NCBI RefSeq assembly: GCF_019428685.1
Contig: NZ_CP080096.1
Span: forward strand, 1,116,001 to 1,180,000
Source of the DNA: Paraburkholderia edwinii
GTDB taxonomy: Bacteria; Pseudomonadota; Gammaproteobacteria; Burkholderiales; Burkholderiaceae
Length of the DNA stretch: 64,000 nt
Direction: 5' to 3'
Numbering within the stretch: the first letter of the stretch is position 1; the number at the start of each line of letters is the position of its first letter. Below are positions 34,664 to 43,579 of the stretch, piece by piece. The position numbers and the translations under genes are program-made. The notes beneath the pieces are model-generated. The model made no database searches and had not been told where the DNA came from. It worked only from the letters and a program-made list of their open reading frames with translations.

Positions 34664-35052
34664 TGGATGAGGCGGTTATTGAGCCGGCAACGCGCGAACA
34701 GGTACGCGCCGCCGATCGCCGGGGGAACGACGGGTGGGCTGCGGTAAAGATTGAAAGGCAGGCGTGTCGGGCGGCACGCTTTGCTGACATTTCATGTTTT
34801 ACAGTTTTAAAAATGTAAAACACGCAGTTTGCATTTGTAATGTGACAGCTATTTGCTGGCTGGAGGCGGGCGTGCCCAGATGAAGAAAAACGGACGCTGC
34901 CGGGAAGGAAGGCCGGCTGGGGATATGTTTCGACTTACTTTCAGGATCACCGCCGGCAGGCTGCCGGGCGGCTTTTCGAGCGGCGCCGATGCTTTCGTTT
35001 TTATTTTTCTGTTGTCGGGCAAGGCGCCGCCTGCCGGCCTTGACGGCCCGCT
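34664..35052. other. Intergenic region upstream of GDPD gene
   Basis: No gene is supported. GTTTTACA (34796-34803) and TGTAAAAC (34814-34821) form a perfect inverted repeat with an AT-only-like spacer about 130 bp upstream of the GDPD start, a candidate operator or promoter site. Confidence 0.5.
34796..34821. promoter_or_regulatory. Inverted repeat GTTTTACA-N10-TGTAAAAC
   Basis: Perfect 8-bp arms separated by GTTTTAAAAA, in the upstream region of the GDPD lipoprotein gene. Either an operator or part of an AT-rich promoter. Confidence 0.4.
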
Positions 35053-35472
35053 TCAGGCCAGGCCGTCGATCACCACGGTATTGGCCAGCCGGTCATGCAA
35101 GGCCTGCTTCCTCGAATTGAACAGCACCCAGAGGAAGCCTGCCCCACAGATTGCGAAAGTCAGCAGATAGCCGAGCGTGCGTAGCATGGCCTGCTTCACG
35201 GTCATGGGCCGCCCCGTGTCCGCGTCCACAATGCGTATCCGCGTCGCGCGCTTTCCCGGCGACGTGCCCCAGACAGCCCACATGACGCCGGTCACGACGA
35301 TCGGAATGCATTGAGCCAATCCGGCCCAGACGAGCAGGGACGTGCCAGGATCGCTCGCGGTCAGCAGGTCGTCGAGCGAAGGTCCGAGCGGGACGAACAG
35401 AACGATGACCGTCCACCATATCGAATCGATGAAAAGCGCGCGAGCGCGCTTTGTCCAGGTAGCGTAATGCAT
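35053..35472 (-). CDS. RDD-family membrane protein
   Basis: 139 residues with three hydrophobic segments and the family hallmarks TKRARALFIDS with the Arg-Asp pair, TSPGKRATRIRIVDADTG, and HDRLANTVVI at the C-terminus. RDD proteins are small inner-membrane proteins, some with Na+/H+ antiport activity. Role here unknown. Confidence 0.85.
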   Translation of the reverse strand: MHYATWTKRARALFIDSIWWTVIVLFVPLGPSLDDLLTASDPGTSLLVWAGLAQCIPIVVTGVMWAVWGTSPGKRATRIRIVDADTGRPMTVKQAMLRTLGYLLTFAICGAGFLWVLFNSRKQALHDRLANTVVIDGLA

Positions 35473-35648
35473 CAGCGGGTGGCCATAAGCAAATTTCGGT
35501 AGTTACAGACGAATCGCTGACGATTGTGCCAACTATTTGCTTCGGATGTGTGGCGATGAAGACTTCCTCGAAGGACCGGATCGCGATGGTGCTTTTGTGG
35601 ATCCCTAATCGATTTACAAAAAGACGGGATGTTCGTACCGTGCGGCCG

Positions 35649-36407
35649 CTACGTCTGTTTCGAACGCCCATCGACCAGACGGTCGCGCATCGCGCGCCAG
35701 ATACGCGGCACGACTCTAAGCCCCGCGGTCATGCCGGGATCGTGGTAATGCACGATCAGGGTGCGGCGTTCGCCGCGCTCCACATGCAGGTTCGCATGCC
35801 GCGTGACGAAGCCGTTGAACGCATAGACGTTGCCCGGCACGCACACGATCCGGTCGCAGCGCTGGTGCGAGAGATCGCGCTGCGTCTGGGCGCGACGCAT
35901 GGCGAGCGGCAGACGGCGCAGCGCGATCATCCAGGCCTTGGCCATCACATTGGTCGCGGCCGACAGCATGTGGCGCGGCTGCCGATACACGATCAGATCG
36001 CCGTTTTCCCCGCTGCCGTGTGCGGACCGTAGCGGAACTAGCAGCGTCAGGATATGCGAGTCGTAGTGCCGCAAATGGCTCTGCGCGGGCAGCGTGCAGT
36101 TGATGCAACGCAGTACGCAAAGCGGTTCGCCATCCACCTTGAGTCCTTTCTGTACGGCCCAACGTTGCGAGGTGGCGCGCGCCTGCTGTTCGACGCGCAG
36201 GAACTCGCCGCGCTGCCGAAGCAGCTCGACGACGCGCGCGGTGGTCTGCGTCGCGCGCCGGCCGTCGGCCGGTTGCCAGCTGTCGCGCGTTTCGTCGATG
36301 GTCGCATTGATCTCGTCGAGCAGGGCGCGCGGCACGACGTTCTCATACTGGCGTACGCCAGGTGGCACGATATGGGTGTCGTCCTCAAGCATCTCTGGAG
36401 ACTCCAC
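35649..36407 (-). CDS. Putative 2-oxoglutarate/Fe(II)-dependent oxygenase
   Basis: 252 residues. A possible facial triad is visible: HYD at 114-116 (HxD), a distal His at 204 or 208 in RHANLHVERGERR, and Arg214 positioned to bind 2-oxoglutarate. NCTLPAQSHLRHYDSHIL and YAFNGFVTRHANLHV frame the presumed double-stranded beta-helix. I do not recognise a named subfamily. It lies 129 bp downstream of gmm in the EPS region, so hydroxylation of a sugar, peptide or lipid in envelope biogenesis is a reasonable guess. Confidence 0.5.
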   Translation of the reverse strand: MESPEMLEDDTHIVPPGVRQYENVVPRALLDEINATIDETRDSWQPADGRRATQTTARVVELLRQRGEFLRVEQQARATSQRWAVQKGLKVDGEPLCVLRCINCTLPAQSHLRHYDSHILTLLVPLRSAHGSGENGDLIVYRQPRHMLSAATNVMAKAWMIALRRLPLAMRRAQTQRDLSHQRCDRIVCVPGNVYAFNGFVTRHANLHVERGERRTLIVHYHDPGMTAGLRVVPRIWRAMRDRLVDGRSKQT

Positions 36408-36536
36408 GAAGGCCGCTTGCCACGTGCGGCTGATCGGGATGAAGGCCGTCGCGCGGCCGGGGCGCGTTGCGAACGGCTTACGGCATATACACAGTTCGCC
36501 GCGTGCGGCGAGTGGTCCGGCTTGCGGATCGCGAGG

Positions 36537-37010
36537 TTACGCGATGACCTTCGTCAGGAAGTAGGCCCGGCTATTCTCGTGGACGGATTCATCGAGCGCG
36601 ATATCGTCGGCGTTCGCCCAGCGGTAATCCGAGTGCTGATCGAGCGGCAGATGGGACAGGCGCTGCGGCACGCGGTAGCGATAGCCGAGCACGACGTAGT
36701 GGGTCGAAATGCCGTCCTTGCCGCTGAAGTTATCGTCGTAGAAGTGTTCGTAGACGCCGATCAGTTCGGCGTCGGCGCGATCCGCGCGATGCAGGCCCAG
36801 CTCTTCGAGCATGAGGCGCGTGAACGCCTCGTCGAGACGTTCGTTCTTGCGCACGCGGCCGCCGGGAACGAACCACACGCCTTGCGCGGGCCGGTTGACG
36901 CGGCGTCCGAGCAGATAGCGGTCCTGGTCGTCATGAAGGATCAGGTCGAGCGCAATCAGCGGCGTGTGTGCGACGACATTCAGAAATTCGGTATTGCCAA
37001 GCTTTGCCAT
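36537..37010 (-). CDS. gmm: GDP-mannose mannosyl hydrolase (Nudix)
   Basis: 157 residues closely matching Gmm/WcaH: FVPGGRVRKNERLDEAF with the altered Nudix box typical of this family, RLMLEELGL, and YEHFYDDNFSG. It hydrolyses GDP-mannose to mannose and GDP and is thought to tune GDP-sugar pools for fucose-containing polysaccharides. It is 21 bp after the WcaI-like glycosyltransferase gene. Confidence 0.9.
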   Translation of the reverse strand: MAKLGNTEFLNVVAHTPLIALDLILHDDQDRYLLGRRVNRPAQGVWFVPGGRVRKNERLDEAFTRLMLEELGLHRADRADAELIGVYEHFYDDNFSGKDGISTHYVVLGYRYRVPQRLSHLPLDQHSDYRWANADDIALDESVHENSRAYFLTKVIA

Positions 37011-37031
37011 GGGACATCCTCAAGCAGTCGA

Positions 37032-38312
37032 TCAGAGGTCTCGCTCGCGCAGCCCGAGTGCACTGTCCGCTGCTTCGACATCGGTGCAGCGCGCGCGCAG
37101 CGTCGACTCGAACTCGCCGAGCACGCTGTCGCGCGAGAGCGCGGCGAGCGCATAGTCGCGGCCCGCGCGGCCGAGCCGCTCGCGCCGCGCCGGATCGGCC
37201 GAGAGGGCCACGATCGCCGCCACCAGTGGCTCGAGTGCTTCGGGCGGCACAACGACACCGCGCGGCGCAACCGTACCGAACAGCTCAGTGCCTTCGTGCG
37301 CCATCGCGATCACGGGGCGGCCGCTCGCGAGCATGCCGGTCAGCTTGGACGGCATCACGAGGTCGGCCGCGTCGGCGCGCTGCGGCAGCAGGTGAATGTC
37401 GGCGAAGTTGAGCAGTTCGTTGAGCTTGTCCATCGGCTGCAACGGGATAAAGCGTGTGTTCGGCAGATCGCCGCAGACGGCGTTCAGGTTGTCTCGTGCC
37501 GGTCCCTGGCCGCAAAACACAAACACGATATCGCTGCGCCCCGCGAGCGCGACCGCGGCGGACCCGAGCACCTCGAGTCCCTGCTTGGCGCCCATGTTGC
37601 CCGAGTACAGCACGACGGTCGCATCGGCGGGGATGTTGAGTTCCACCCGCAGAGGGATCTTTGCACCGGCCTGCGCGTCGAGCGGATGAATGGCCGACGT
37701 ATCGACCCAGTTCGCGAAGTGAACGACCTTGCTGCGCGGCACGCCTTTATGCAACGCATGCTCGATCATCTTGGCCGAGATGGTCGAGACGGTATCGAAA
37801 CGGCGCAGCAGATTGCGTTCGATGGCGAGCGCCATGCGCTTGCGCCAATCGCCCTTGAGCACGCCGAGCTTGAACGCCGCATCGACCTCGTAGTCCTGCA
37901 CATGAAGCCATGCATGCGCACCGCTCAAGCGCGCGACGAGCCAGCCGGCCGGCGCGTTAAGCAGGCTCGGCGCAATACTGAGCACGGCATTGGGCCGCCA
38001 GAAGACATGGCGTAGCAGAACGGGGAAGCTCGACAGCGCGAAGCTCGCGAGATGCACGATGCGGCGCGCGCCCTTGGGCTTGGCCGGCACCCAGAGCGGG
38101 GCGCGCCAGATCTGCACGCCGTCACTTCGCTCTTTGGCATAGCGAACCGATGAGAATCCGGGCGAGACCCGCCAGGCGGGATAGTAGGGCGGTGCGCAGA
38201 CCACGCGCACATCATGGCCGGCAGCGACGAGCGACGCGGCCATGTCGGCGGTATAGCGGCCGATGCCTGTGAGCTCCGGTGCGTAGTTGATGCCGTAGAC
38301 AAGAATCTTCAT
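37032..38312 (-). CDS. wcaI: WcaI-type glycosyltransferase
   Basis: 426 residues of a GT4-type transferase: MKILVYGINYAPELTGIGRY at the N-terminus is the WcaI signature, with VVLYSGNMGAKQGLEVL and PSKLTGMLASGRPVIA in the nucleotide-sugar domain. WcaI adds a fucosyl or related residue in colanic-acid synthesis. It is divergent from gmd and carries a 36-bp element upstream that is shared with the acyltransferase gene at the other end of the module. Confidence 0.88.
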   Translation of the reverse strand: MKILVYGINYAPELTGIGRYTADMAASLVAAGHDVRVVCAPPYYPAWRVSPGFSSVRYAKERSDGVQIWRAPLWVPAKPKGARRIVHLASFALSSFPVLLRHVFWRPNAVLSIAPSLLNAPAGWLVARLSGAHAWLHVQDYEVDAAFKLGVLKGDWRKRMALAIERNLLRRFDTVSTISAKMIEHALHKGVPRSKVVHFANWVDTSAIHPLDAQAGAKIPLRVELNIPADATVVLYSGNMGAKQGLEVLGSAAVALAGRSDIVFVFCGQGPARDNLNAVCGDLPNTRFIPLQPMDKLNELLNFADIHLLPQRADAADLVMPSKLTGMLASGRPVIAMAHEGTELFGTVAPRGVVVPPEALEPLVAAIVALSADPARRERLGRAGRDYALAALSRDSVLGEFESTLRARCTDVEAADSALGLRERDL

Positions 38313-38382
38313 CGGGCCTCACGATGTGTCGACGCAAGACGCATTGCGTGTGGAGCGCATCTTGCCCGCGCTGCAACATCGA

Positions 38383-38418
38383 GACCCGCCAGGATATCGC
38401 CGTGCGCCGCCAATTGCG
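38383..38418 (-). promoter_or_regulatory. Shared 36-bp upstream element, copy A
   Basis: 34 of 36 bases match the element at 42888-42923. It lies 71 bp upstream of the WcaI-like gene, in the same orientation as copy B relative to its downstream minus-strand gene. Weaker similarity continues toward the gene. It ends in CAATTGG-type sequence. Probably a common promoter or regulator site. Confidence 0.55.
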
Positions 38419-38559
38419 GCGCTCATTTTTATAGGCAGTTTTACGACGCCAAACTACCGTTTCTATCCGCCAAGAAATTAAAGTCGCTTGCGTTGTGTTT
38501 CGTCGAGGCGCTTTACTCCTGCTACGCATCCCCCTTTTTTCATTAGCGAGATTTCCTCC

Positions 38560-39672
38560 ATGTCGAAGACCGCGTTGATCACGGGTATCACGGGCCAGGA
38601 TGGTTCGTACCTGGCAGAGTTCCTCCTTGCAAAGGGTTATACCGTTCACGGCATCAAGCGGCGTACTTCGCTGTTCAATACGGAGCGTATCGATCACCTC
38701 TACCATGCGCCGCAGGAGAAGGATCGCCGTTTTATCCTGCATCATGGCGACATGACGGATTCGTCGAACCTGATCCGCATCGTGCGGGACGTGCAGCCGG
38801 ACGAGATCTATAACCTCGCGGCGCAGAGCCACGTGGCCGTGTCGTTCGAGGAGCCCGAGTACACGGGGAATGCCGACGGCCTCGGCACGCTGCGTATTCT
38901 GGAAGCGATCCGTCTGCACGGACTCGCCAGAAAGACGCGTTTCTACCAGGCGTCGACCTCCGAGCTGTACGGCAAGGTCCAGGAAATTCCGCAAAAGGAA
39001 ACCACGCCGTTCTATCCGCGCAGCCCTTATGCGGTCGCGAAGATGTACGCGTACTGGATGACGGTCAACTACCGCGAAGCCTATGGCATGTACGCATGCA
39101 ACGGCATCCTGTTCAACCACGAATCGCCGCTGCGCGGCGAGACCTTCGTGACGCGCAAGATCACGCGCGCGCTGGCCCGCATCTCGCTTGGCCTGCAGGA
39201 CAAGCTCTATCTCGGCAATCTCGATTCGCTGCGCGACTGGGGCCATGCGCGCGACTACGTCGAGATGCAATGGATGATGCTGCAGCAGGACCACGCTGAA
39301 GACTTCGTGATCGCGACCGGCAAGCAGCACAGCGTGCGCGAGTTCGTCGATCTCGCGGCGCGCCACGTCGGCATCGAAATCCGCTGGGAAGGCAAGGGCG
39401 ACGACGAACGCGGCATCGTGGCGGACGTCACGCTCGATCCGCGCGTGAAGGTCGGCGATGTGATCGTCGAAGTCGATCCGCGCTACTACCGCCCGACCGA
39501 AGTCGAGACGCTGCTCGGCGATCCGACCAAGGCAAAGGAAAAGCTCGGCTGGGAGCCGCGTACGACCTTCGAACAACTCGTGCGCGAAATGATGGTCAGC
39601 GACCTGACCGAAGCCCGCAAGGACTCGCTCGTGCATCAGCACGGCTTCCCGGTCTACGAACGCCAGGAGTAA
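38560..39672 (+). CDS. gmd: GDP-mannose 4,6-dehydratase
   Basis: 370 residues of the SDR family: [16 protein letters not shown] for NAD(P) binding, [14 protein letters not shown], the catalytic Thr/Ser-Glu in STSELYGK and the [15 protein letters not shown] motif with catalytic Tyr-x3-Lys. It makes GDP-4-keto-6-deoxy-mannose, the precursor for GDP-L-fucose made by the next gene. Start chosen at MSKTALITG, with GAGATTTCC upstream. Confidence 0.96.
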   Translation: MSKTALITGITGQDGSYLAEFLLAKGYTVHGIKRRTSLFNTERIDHLYHAPQEKDRRFILHHGDMTDSSNLIRIVRDVQPDEIYNLAAQSHVAVSFEEPEYTGNADGLGTLRILEAIRLHGLARKTRFYQASTSELYGKVQEIPQKETTPFYPRSPYAVAKMYAYWMTVNYREAYGMYACNGILFNHESPLRGETFVTRKITRALARISLGLQDKLYLGNLDSLRDWGHARDYVEMQWMMLQQDHAEDFVIATGKQHSVREFVDLAARHVGIEIRWEGKGDDERGIVADVTLDPRVKVGDVIVEVDPRYYRPTEVETLLGDPTKAKEKLGWEPRTTFEQLVREMMVSDLTEARKDSLVHQHGFPVYERQE

Positions 39673-39676
39673 GGAC

Positions 39677-40654
39677 GTGATCATTTCCAAACGCAAGCGC
39701 GTCTTCGTCGCGGGACACCGCGGCATGGTCGGCTCGGCGATCGTGCGGCGGCTCGAGGCCGACGGCAACGTCGACGTGGTCAAGCGCAGCTCGAAGGAGC
39801 TCGATCTGACGAACCAGTCGGCGGTGCGCGACTTCTTCAGCTCGCAGCGCATCGACGTCGTGTATCTGGCCGCGGCGCGTGTCGGCGGCATTCACGCGAA
39901 CGATACCTATCCGGGTCAGTTCATCTACCGCAACCTGATGATCGAATCGAACGTGATTCACCAGGCCGCGCAGACCGGTATCGAGCACCTGTTGTTTCTC
40001 GGTTCCTCGTGCATCTATCCGAAGCACGCGCCGCAGCCGATCGTCGAAGAGGCGCTGCTGACCGGCCCGCTCGAGGAAACCAACGAGCCGTACGCGCTCG
40101 CGAAGATCGCGGGCATCAAGCTGTGCGAGTCGTATAACCGTCAGTACAAGGTCGACTACCGCAGCCTGATGCCGACCAATCTGTACGGGCCCGGCGACAA
40201 CTACCATCCGGTCAACAGCCACGTGATTCCCGCGCTGATCCGCCGCTTCCATGAGGCGAAGGAAAGCGGTGCGCCGAGCACGGTGCTGTGGGGCACGGGG
40301 CAGGTACGCCGCGAGTTCCTGCATGTCGACGATCTCGCATCGGCCTGCGTGCTGACGATGAACGTGCCGAAGAGCGTCTACTACTCGGTCGCTGCGCCGC
40401 GCTGTTCACATCTGAACGTCGGCTCGTCGACCGACGTGACCGTGCTCGAGATCGCGCAGATGGTTGCGCGCGTGGTCGGCTACACGGGCCGCATCGAGCA
40501 CGATCTGACCAAGCCGGACGGTACGCCGCGCAAGCTCATGAGCAGCGAGAAGCTGGCCTCGCTGGGCTGGGAGCCGCGCATCGGTCTCGAAGAGGGACTG
40601 CGTGGCGCGTACGAGGACTTTCTCGAGTCCGAGGCACTGGCCGTCGCGCAATGA
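39677..40654 (+). CDS. fcl: GDP-L-fucose synthase
   Basis: 325 residues: [18 protein letters not shown] for NADPH binding, [17 protein letters not shown], and [19 protein letters not shown] with catalytic Tyr and Lys. It performs the 3,5-epimerisation and 4-reduction giving GDP-L-fucose. The start is GTG, following AGGAGTAAGG, only 4 bp after gmd. Confidence 0.96.
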   Translation: MIISKRKRVFVAGHRGMVGSAIVRRLEADGNVDVVKRSSKELDLTNQSAVRDFFSSQRIDVVYLAAARVGGIHANDTYPGQFIYRNLMIESNVIHQAAQTGIEHLLFLGSSCIYPKHAPQPIVEEALLTGPLEETNEPYALAKIAGIKLCESYNRQYKVDYRSLMPTNLYGPGDNYHPVNSHVIPALIRRFHEAKESGAPSTVLWGTGQVRREFLHVDDLASACVLTMNVPKSVYYSVAAPRCSHLNVGSSTDVTVLEIAQMVARVVGYTGRIEHDLTKPDGTPRKLMSSEKLASLGWEPRIGLEEGLRGAYEDFLESEALAVAQ

Positions 40655-41358
40655 GCAGCCGGCAGGGACAGGCGATGGAAAGCGGCGGCGAGGTGTCTCA
40701 TGGGCACGCGTTTCGCGGCGCGCCGACCACGGGCCCTAGGCAGCCCACGCCGCCCATGCCGCATCCGCCCGCGGGCCCCGAGGCCGAGTCGGCCACGGAG
40801 CCCGGCCGCTATCTGAACCTTGCCCTGTTCAAGGTGCCGGCCGGCTTTCGCGGCCGGCCGGGCTGGTATGTACAGCTCTGGTGGGTCGTGCAGGCATTGC
40901 TGTTCCGGACCTCGCCGCAAATCGCTTACGGCTGGCGGCGCATGCTGCTGCGTTGCTTCGGCGCGCAGGTCGGCGTCGGTGCCATCATCCGGCCGACGGT
41001 GCAAGTTACCTATCCGTGGAAAGTCACGATCGGCGATCACGCGTGGATCGGTGACGACGTCACGCTCTATTCGCTCGGGCCGATCGATATCGGCGCCCAT
41101 TCGGTCGTTTCGCAGAAGTCGTATATCTGCGCGGGCGACCACGACTACGAAACCGTCGATTTCGCGATTCGCGGACGGCCCGTGCGGATTGGCACGCAGG
41201 TCTGGATCGCGTCGGACGTGTTTGTCGCGCCGGGCGTGACGATCGAAGACGGCGTCGTCGTCGGCGCGCGCAGCACCGTGGTGCGTTCGCTGGAAAAAGG
41301 CTTTGTCTACGTGGGCAACCCCGCGCGAGCGGTGAAGCCGCGCAACGCGAGCGTGTGA
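40651..41358 (+). CDS. wcaF: WcaF-type hexapeptide acetyltransferase
   Basis: 235 residues. After a Pro-rich N-terminal extension of about 55 residues, the left-handed beta-helix domain follows: [37 protein letters not shown] and the His-bearing [10 protein letters not shown]. WcaF O-acetylates the fucose residue in colanic acid. The start overlaps the fcl stop as ATGA. A later ATG (40,675) is possible and would shorten the extension. Confidence 0.88.
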   Translation: MSSRQGQAMESGGEVSHGHAFRGAPTTGPRQPTPPMPHPPAGPEAESATEPGRYLNLALFKVPAGFRGRPGWYVQLWWVVQALLFRTSPQIAYGWRRMLLRCFGAQVGVGAIIRPTVQVTYPWKVTIGDHAWIGDDVTLYSLGPIDIGAHSVVSQKSYICAGDHDYETVDFAIRGRPVRIGTQVWIASDVFVAPGVTIEDGVVVGARSTVVRSLEKGFVYVGNPARAVKPRNASV

Positions 41359-41619
41359 AGCGTGTGAAATACGACGCGCGGCGGTGCGGCTGCAACGGCG
41401 ACCGCAACCGCCGCGCGCTCACACTCACACTGTCGTTTCTGCATGACGTTCAGGTGGCGCAAGTTGCACAAGTGGCGCAACTGGCACTGCACCGACGAAC
41501 CCGATAACTCCCCGCTGCCCCCGCTAATGCCGGTCACCGACCAGGACGACCGGCATCCCACCCACGTCACGCGATTCATCCCTTATCCGCCGCTTCCGCT
41601 TTGCAAGGCCTCAAAAGCC

Positions 41620-41655
41620 GAAGGCCCTTTGCGCTCGCAAGCGCAAAGGGCCTTC
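41620..41655. terminator. Bidirectional terminator hairpin
   Basis: A perfect 16-bp stem (GAAGGCCCTTTGCGCT with its complement) around a 4-nt loop lies between the converging wcaF-like and acyltransferase genes. T-runs are modest on both sides (TCTGTTCTG to the right, CTTTTG on the minus side). It separates the two units. Confidence 0.75.
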
Positions 41656-41689
41656 TCTGTTCTGTTCCAGCGAAGAAAGCGCCGCGCGT

Positions 41690-42829
41690 CTACGACGCCA
41701 CTCTTGTCGCATCCTCGATCGAAGACGCTTTGCGTTTATCCGGGAACAGCGCATTGCGAATCTTGAGAAACGGAAACTCGACGGCGCGCGTCATCACGTA
41801 GCCGAGGACGATGGCGATGACGAACTGCGCCACCATGATTGCTGCCCAGGCCGGAATCGCCGGCACATGCAGCGCGGTCGCCTTGCGAATCAGCATATCG
41901 GCCGGCGCGAGCGCCAACGAATGCCACAGGTAGATGCCGTAGGAATACACGCCGATCCACCCGACCAGCCGATAAAGCTTCGTGTCGCGAATCGACTTTG
42001 AATACTCCACCGTCAACACGATAAATGCGCAAAATCCGATCGCCTGAATCGTGTAGCCGATGCTCCGGTCAAGCGGCACGTTGCGCGTGCCGAATACGAG
42101 CCACAGCACGAGCCCGGCCACGATCGTAAGCAGAAGACCCTTGCGCCCGGCGATCGCGCGATACGCGGCCGGTTTCATCCAGTACAGCGCCGCGAGCATC
42201 ACGCCGAACAGCAGGCTGTCGATGCGATATTGCGTATAGAAGGCCGTCTCGTCGAGCAGACCGTGATGGACCGCGATGCATCGCGCGATCAGCACCGCGA
42301 CGCAGACCGATCCGAGCACCATCAGCAGGGTGTCGACGCGCGTCCGGAAACGTGCCAGCACGATCAGCAGCAGCGGCAGAAACAGATAGAAGTGCTCCTC
42401 GACCGCGAGACTCCACGTCTGAGCGATCGACGAGCCGAAGTAGTTCTGCGTGTGCGTCAGGTTTTGCACGAGGAACGAGTCGAGCGGATGCCGCCCCGCG
42501 AGCACATGAAACAGAATCAGCACGTAATACGCGGGCCAGATCTTGAAGATACGCCGCACGATAAAGCGTGTCGCATCGATGCGCCCTTCCTGGGCGTACT
42601 GCTTCAGCAGCAGGCCGCCGACGAGAAAGCCCGACAGCGTGAAGAACAGATTCACGCCTTCGAGTCCGAAACTCTTCAACGGATACTCGATCGCGGCAAT
42701 CACGGCACTGCCGGTCGGAAAAGAGTGAAAGTGAGTCCCCATCACCGCGATGATCGCGATTCCCCGAATGAAGTCGAGTTCGATCGATCGATTGGCTCCG
42801 GGAATGCGTGTCGCGCCAAGCAGGCTCAT
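41690..42829 (-). CDS. Acyltransferase-3 family membrane protein
   Basis: 379 residues with about ten transmembrane helices. The family motifs are RSIELDFIRGIAIIAVMGTH with the catalytic His region, FFTLSGFLVGGLLL and QTWSLAVEEHFYLFLP. It O-acylates sugars of an exopolysaccharide at the inner membrane. GAGGAGA precedes the ATG. Copy B of the 36-bp element lies 59 bp upstream, so it is probably transcribed from its own promoter. Confidence 0.9.
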   Translation of the reverse strand: MSLLGATRIPGANRSIELDFIRGIAIIAVMGTHFHSFPTGSAVIAAIEYPLKSFGLEGVNLFFTLSGFLVGGLLLKQYAQEGRIDATRFIVRRIFKIWPAYYVLILFHVLAGRHPLDSFLVQNLTHTQNYFGSSIAQTWSLAVEEHFYLFLPLLLIVLARFRTRVDTLLMVLGSVCVAVLIARCIAVHHGLLDETAFYTQYRIDSLLFGVMLAALYWMKPAAYRAIAGRKGLLLTIVAGLVLWLVFGTRNVPLDRSIGYTIQAIGFCAFIVLTVEYSKSIRDTKLYRLVGWIGVYSYGIYLWHSLALAPADMLIRKATALHVPAIPAWAAIMVAQFVIAIVLGYVMTRAVEFPFLKIRNALFPDKRKASSIEDATRVAS

Positions 42830-42887
42830 AGTCTCTCCTCAAGATCTCCTTGAGTATGAACGGCATCTATCCCGCGCACATCGTCAG

Positions 42888-42923
42888 GACCCGCCAGGAT
42901 ATCGCCGTGTGTCGCCAATTGCG
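42888..42923 (-). promoter_or_regulatory. Shared 36-bp upstream element, copy B
   Basis: Two mismatches against copy A at 38383-38418. It is 59 bp upstream of the acyltransferase gene and similarly oriented. The two copies sit at the two ends of the fucose-sugar module, each in front of a minus-strand gene. Confidence 0.55.
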
Positions 42924-43029
42924 AAGCGGAAGTTTGCAGGCCGCCGCACGAGCGCGGGCAACGCCGCGTTCGGTGAGGCCGTCTTGCATGAACGGATAAA
43001 AACCGCGGATAAAACCGCGCAAACCCGGT

Positions 43030-43575
43030 TCACTGCGTGTCGGTTGCGCCGAACCTGTAATTAGCGGTCGGTGGGACGTCGGTGGGCGACTTGTAAAGCG
43101 AATCCGAATTGCGTCCTATCTGATCGGAGCCGTAGGCATAGTCGTAAAAGCTGTGTGGCGCCGAGCCTGCACTGGCTTCGCTTGCGGGCTTCAGCTTCAA
43201 CTTCGGCGATTTGCCGCCGGACGCCCCCAGACCCGAACTCGACGATCCGGCGTGGCTGCCCGTCATGCCGCCCAGGCTTTGCGAGCCTGCGCCACCGGAT
43301 CCCGGCGCCGATCCGGCGTGCCCGCCGAAGCCACTCGATGAGCCGCCGGCCGACAAGCCGGATGAGCGGCCGATGCCGCCTCCCGACGACAGGCCCATGC
43401 CGCCCGGCGAGCTGAGGCGCAGCGACGACGCGCCGCCCCTGCGGTTCTGGTTGCCGTTCGCGGCTTGCGCAAGCGCGCTTGCGGGGACGAGCGGCAGCAT
43501 CGTGGCGATCAACGCGCAGGCGCAACAGACGCGCGATAGCGCGGCCAGCCGGGTTTCGCGGGTCGTCTTTTCCAT
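43030..43575 (-). CDS. Gly/Ser-rich secreted protein, last gene of EPS operon
   Basis: 181 residues. A signal peptide (ALIATMLPLVPASALA) is followed from about 45 to 125 by low-complexity Gly/Ser sequence, then a Lys/Pro segment KSPKLKLKP and a Tyr-containing tail (HSFYDYAYGSDQIG). No enzymatic motif. It starts 4 bp after the preceding glycosyltransferase gene, so it is co-expressed with the polymer machinery. It may be a matrix or secretion-associated protein. Function unknown. Confidence 0.7.
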   Translation of the reverse strand: MEKTTRETRLAALSRVCCACALIATMLPLVPASALAQAANGNQNRRGGASSLRLSSPGGMGLSSGGGIGRSSGLSAGGSSSGFGGHAGSAPGSGGAGSQSLGGMTGSHAGSSSSGLGASGGKSPKLKLKPASEASAGSAPHSFYDYAYGSDQIGRNSDSLYKSPTDVPPTANYRFGATDTQ

Positions 43576-43579
43576 CGTG

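Noticed and set aside
36054..38015. 653-codon plus-strand open frame
   Set aside because: Mirror frame of the oxygenase, gmm and wcaI genes; Arg/His-rich composition and no motif.
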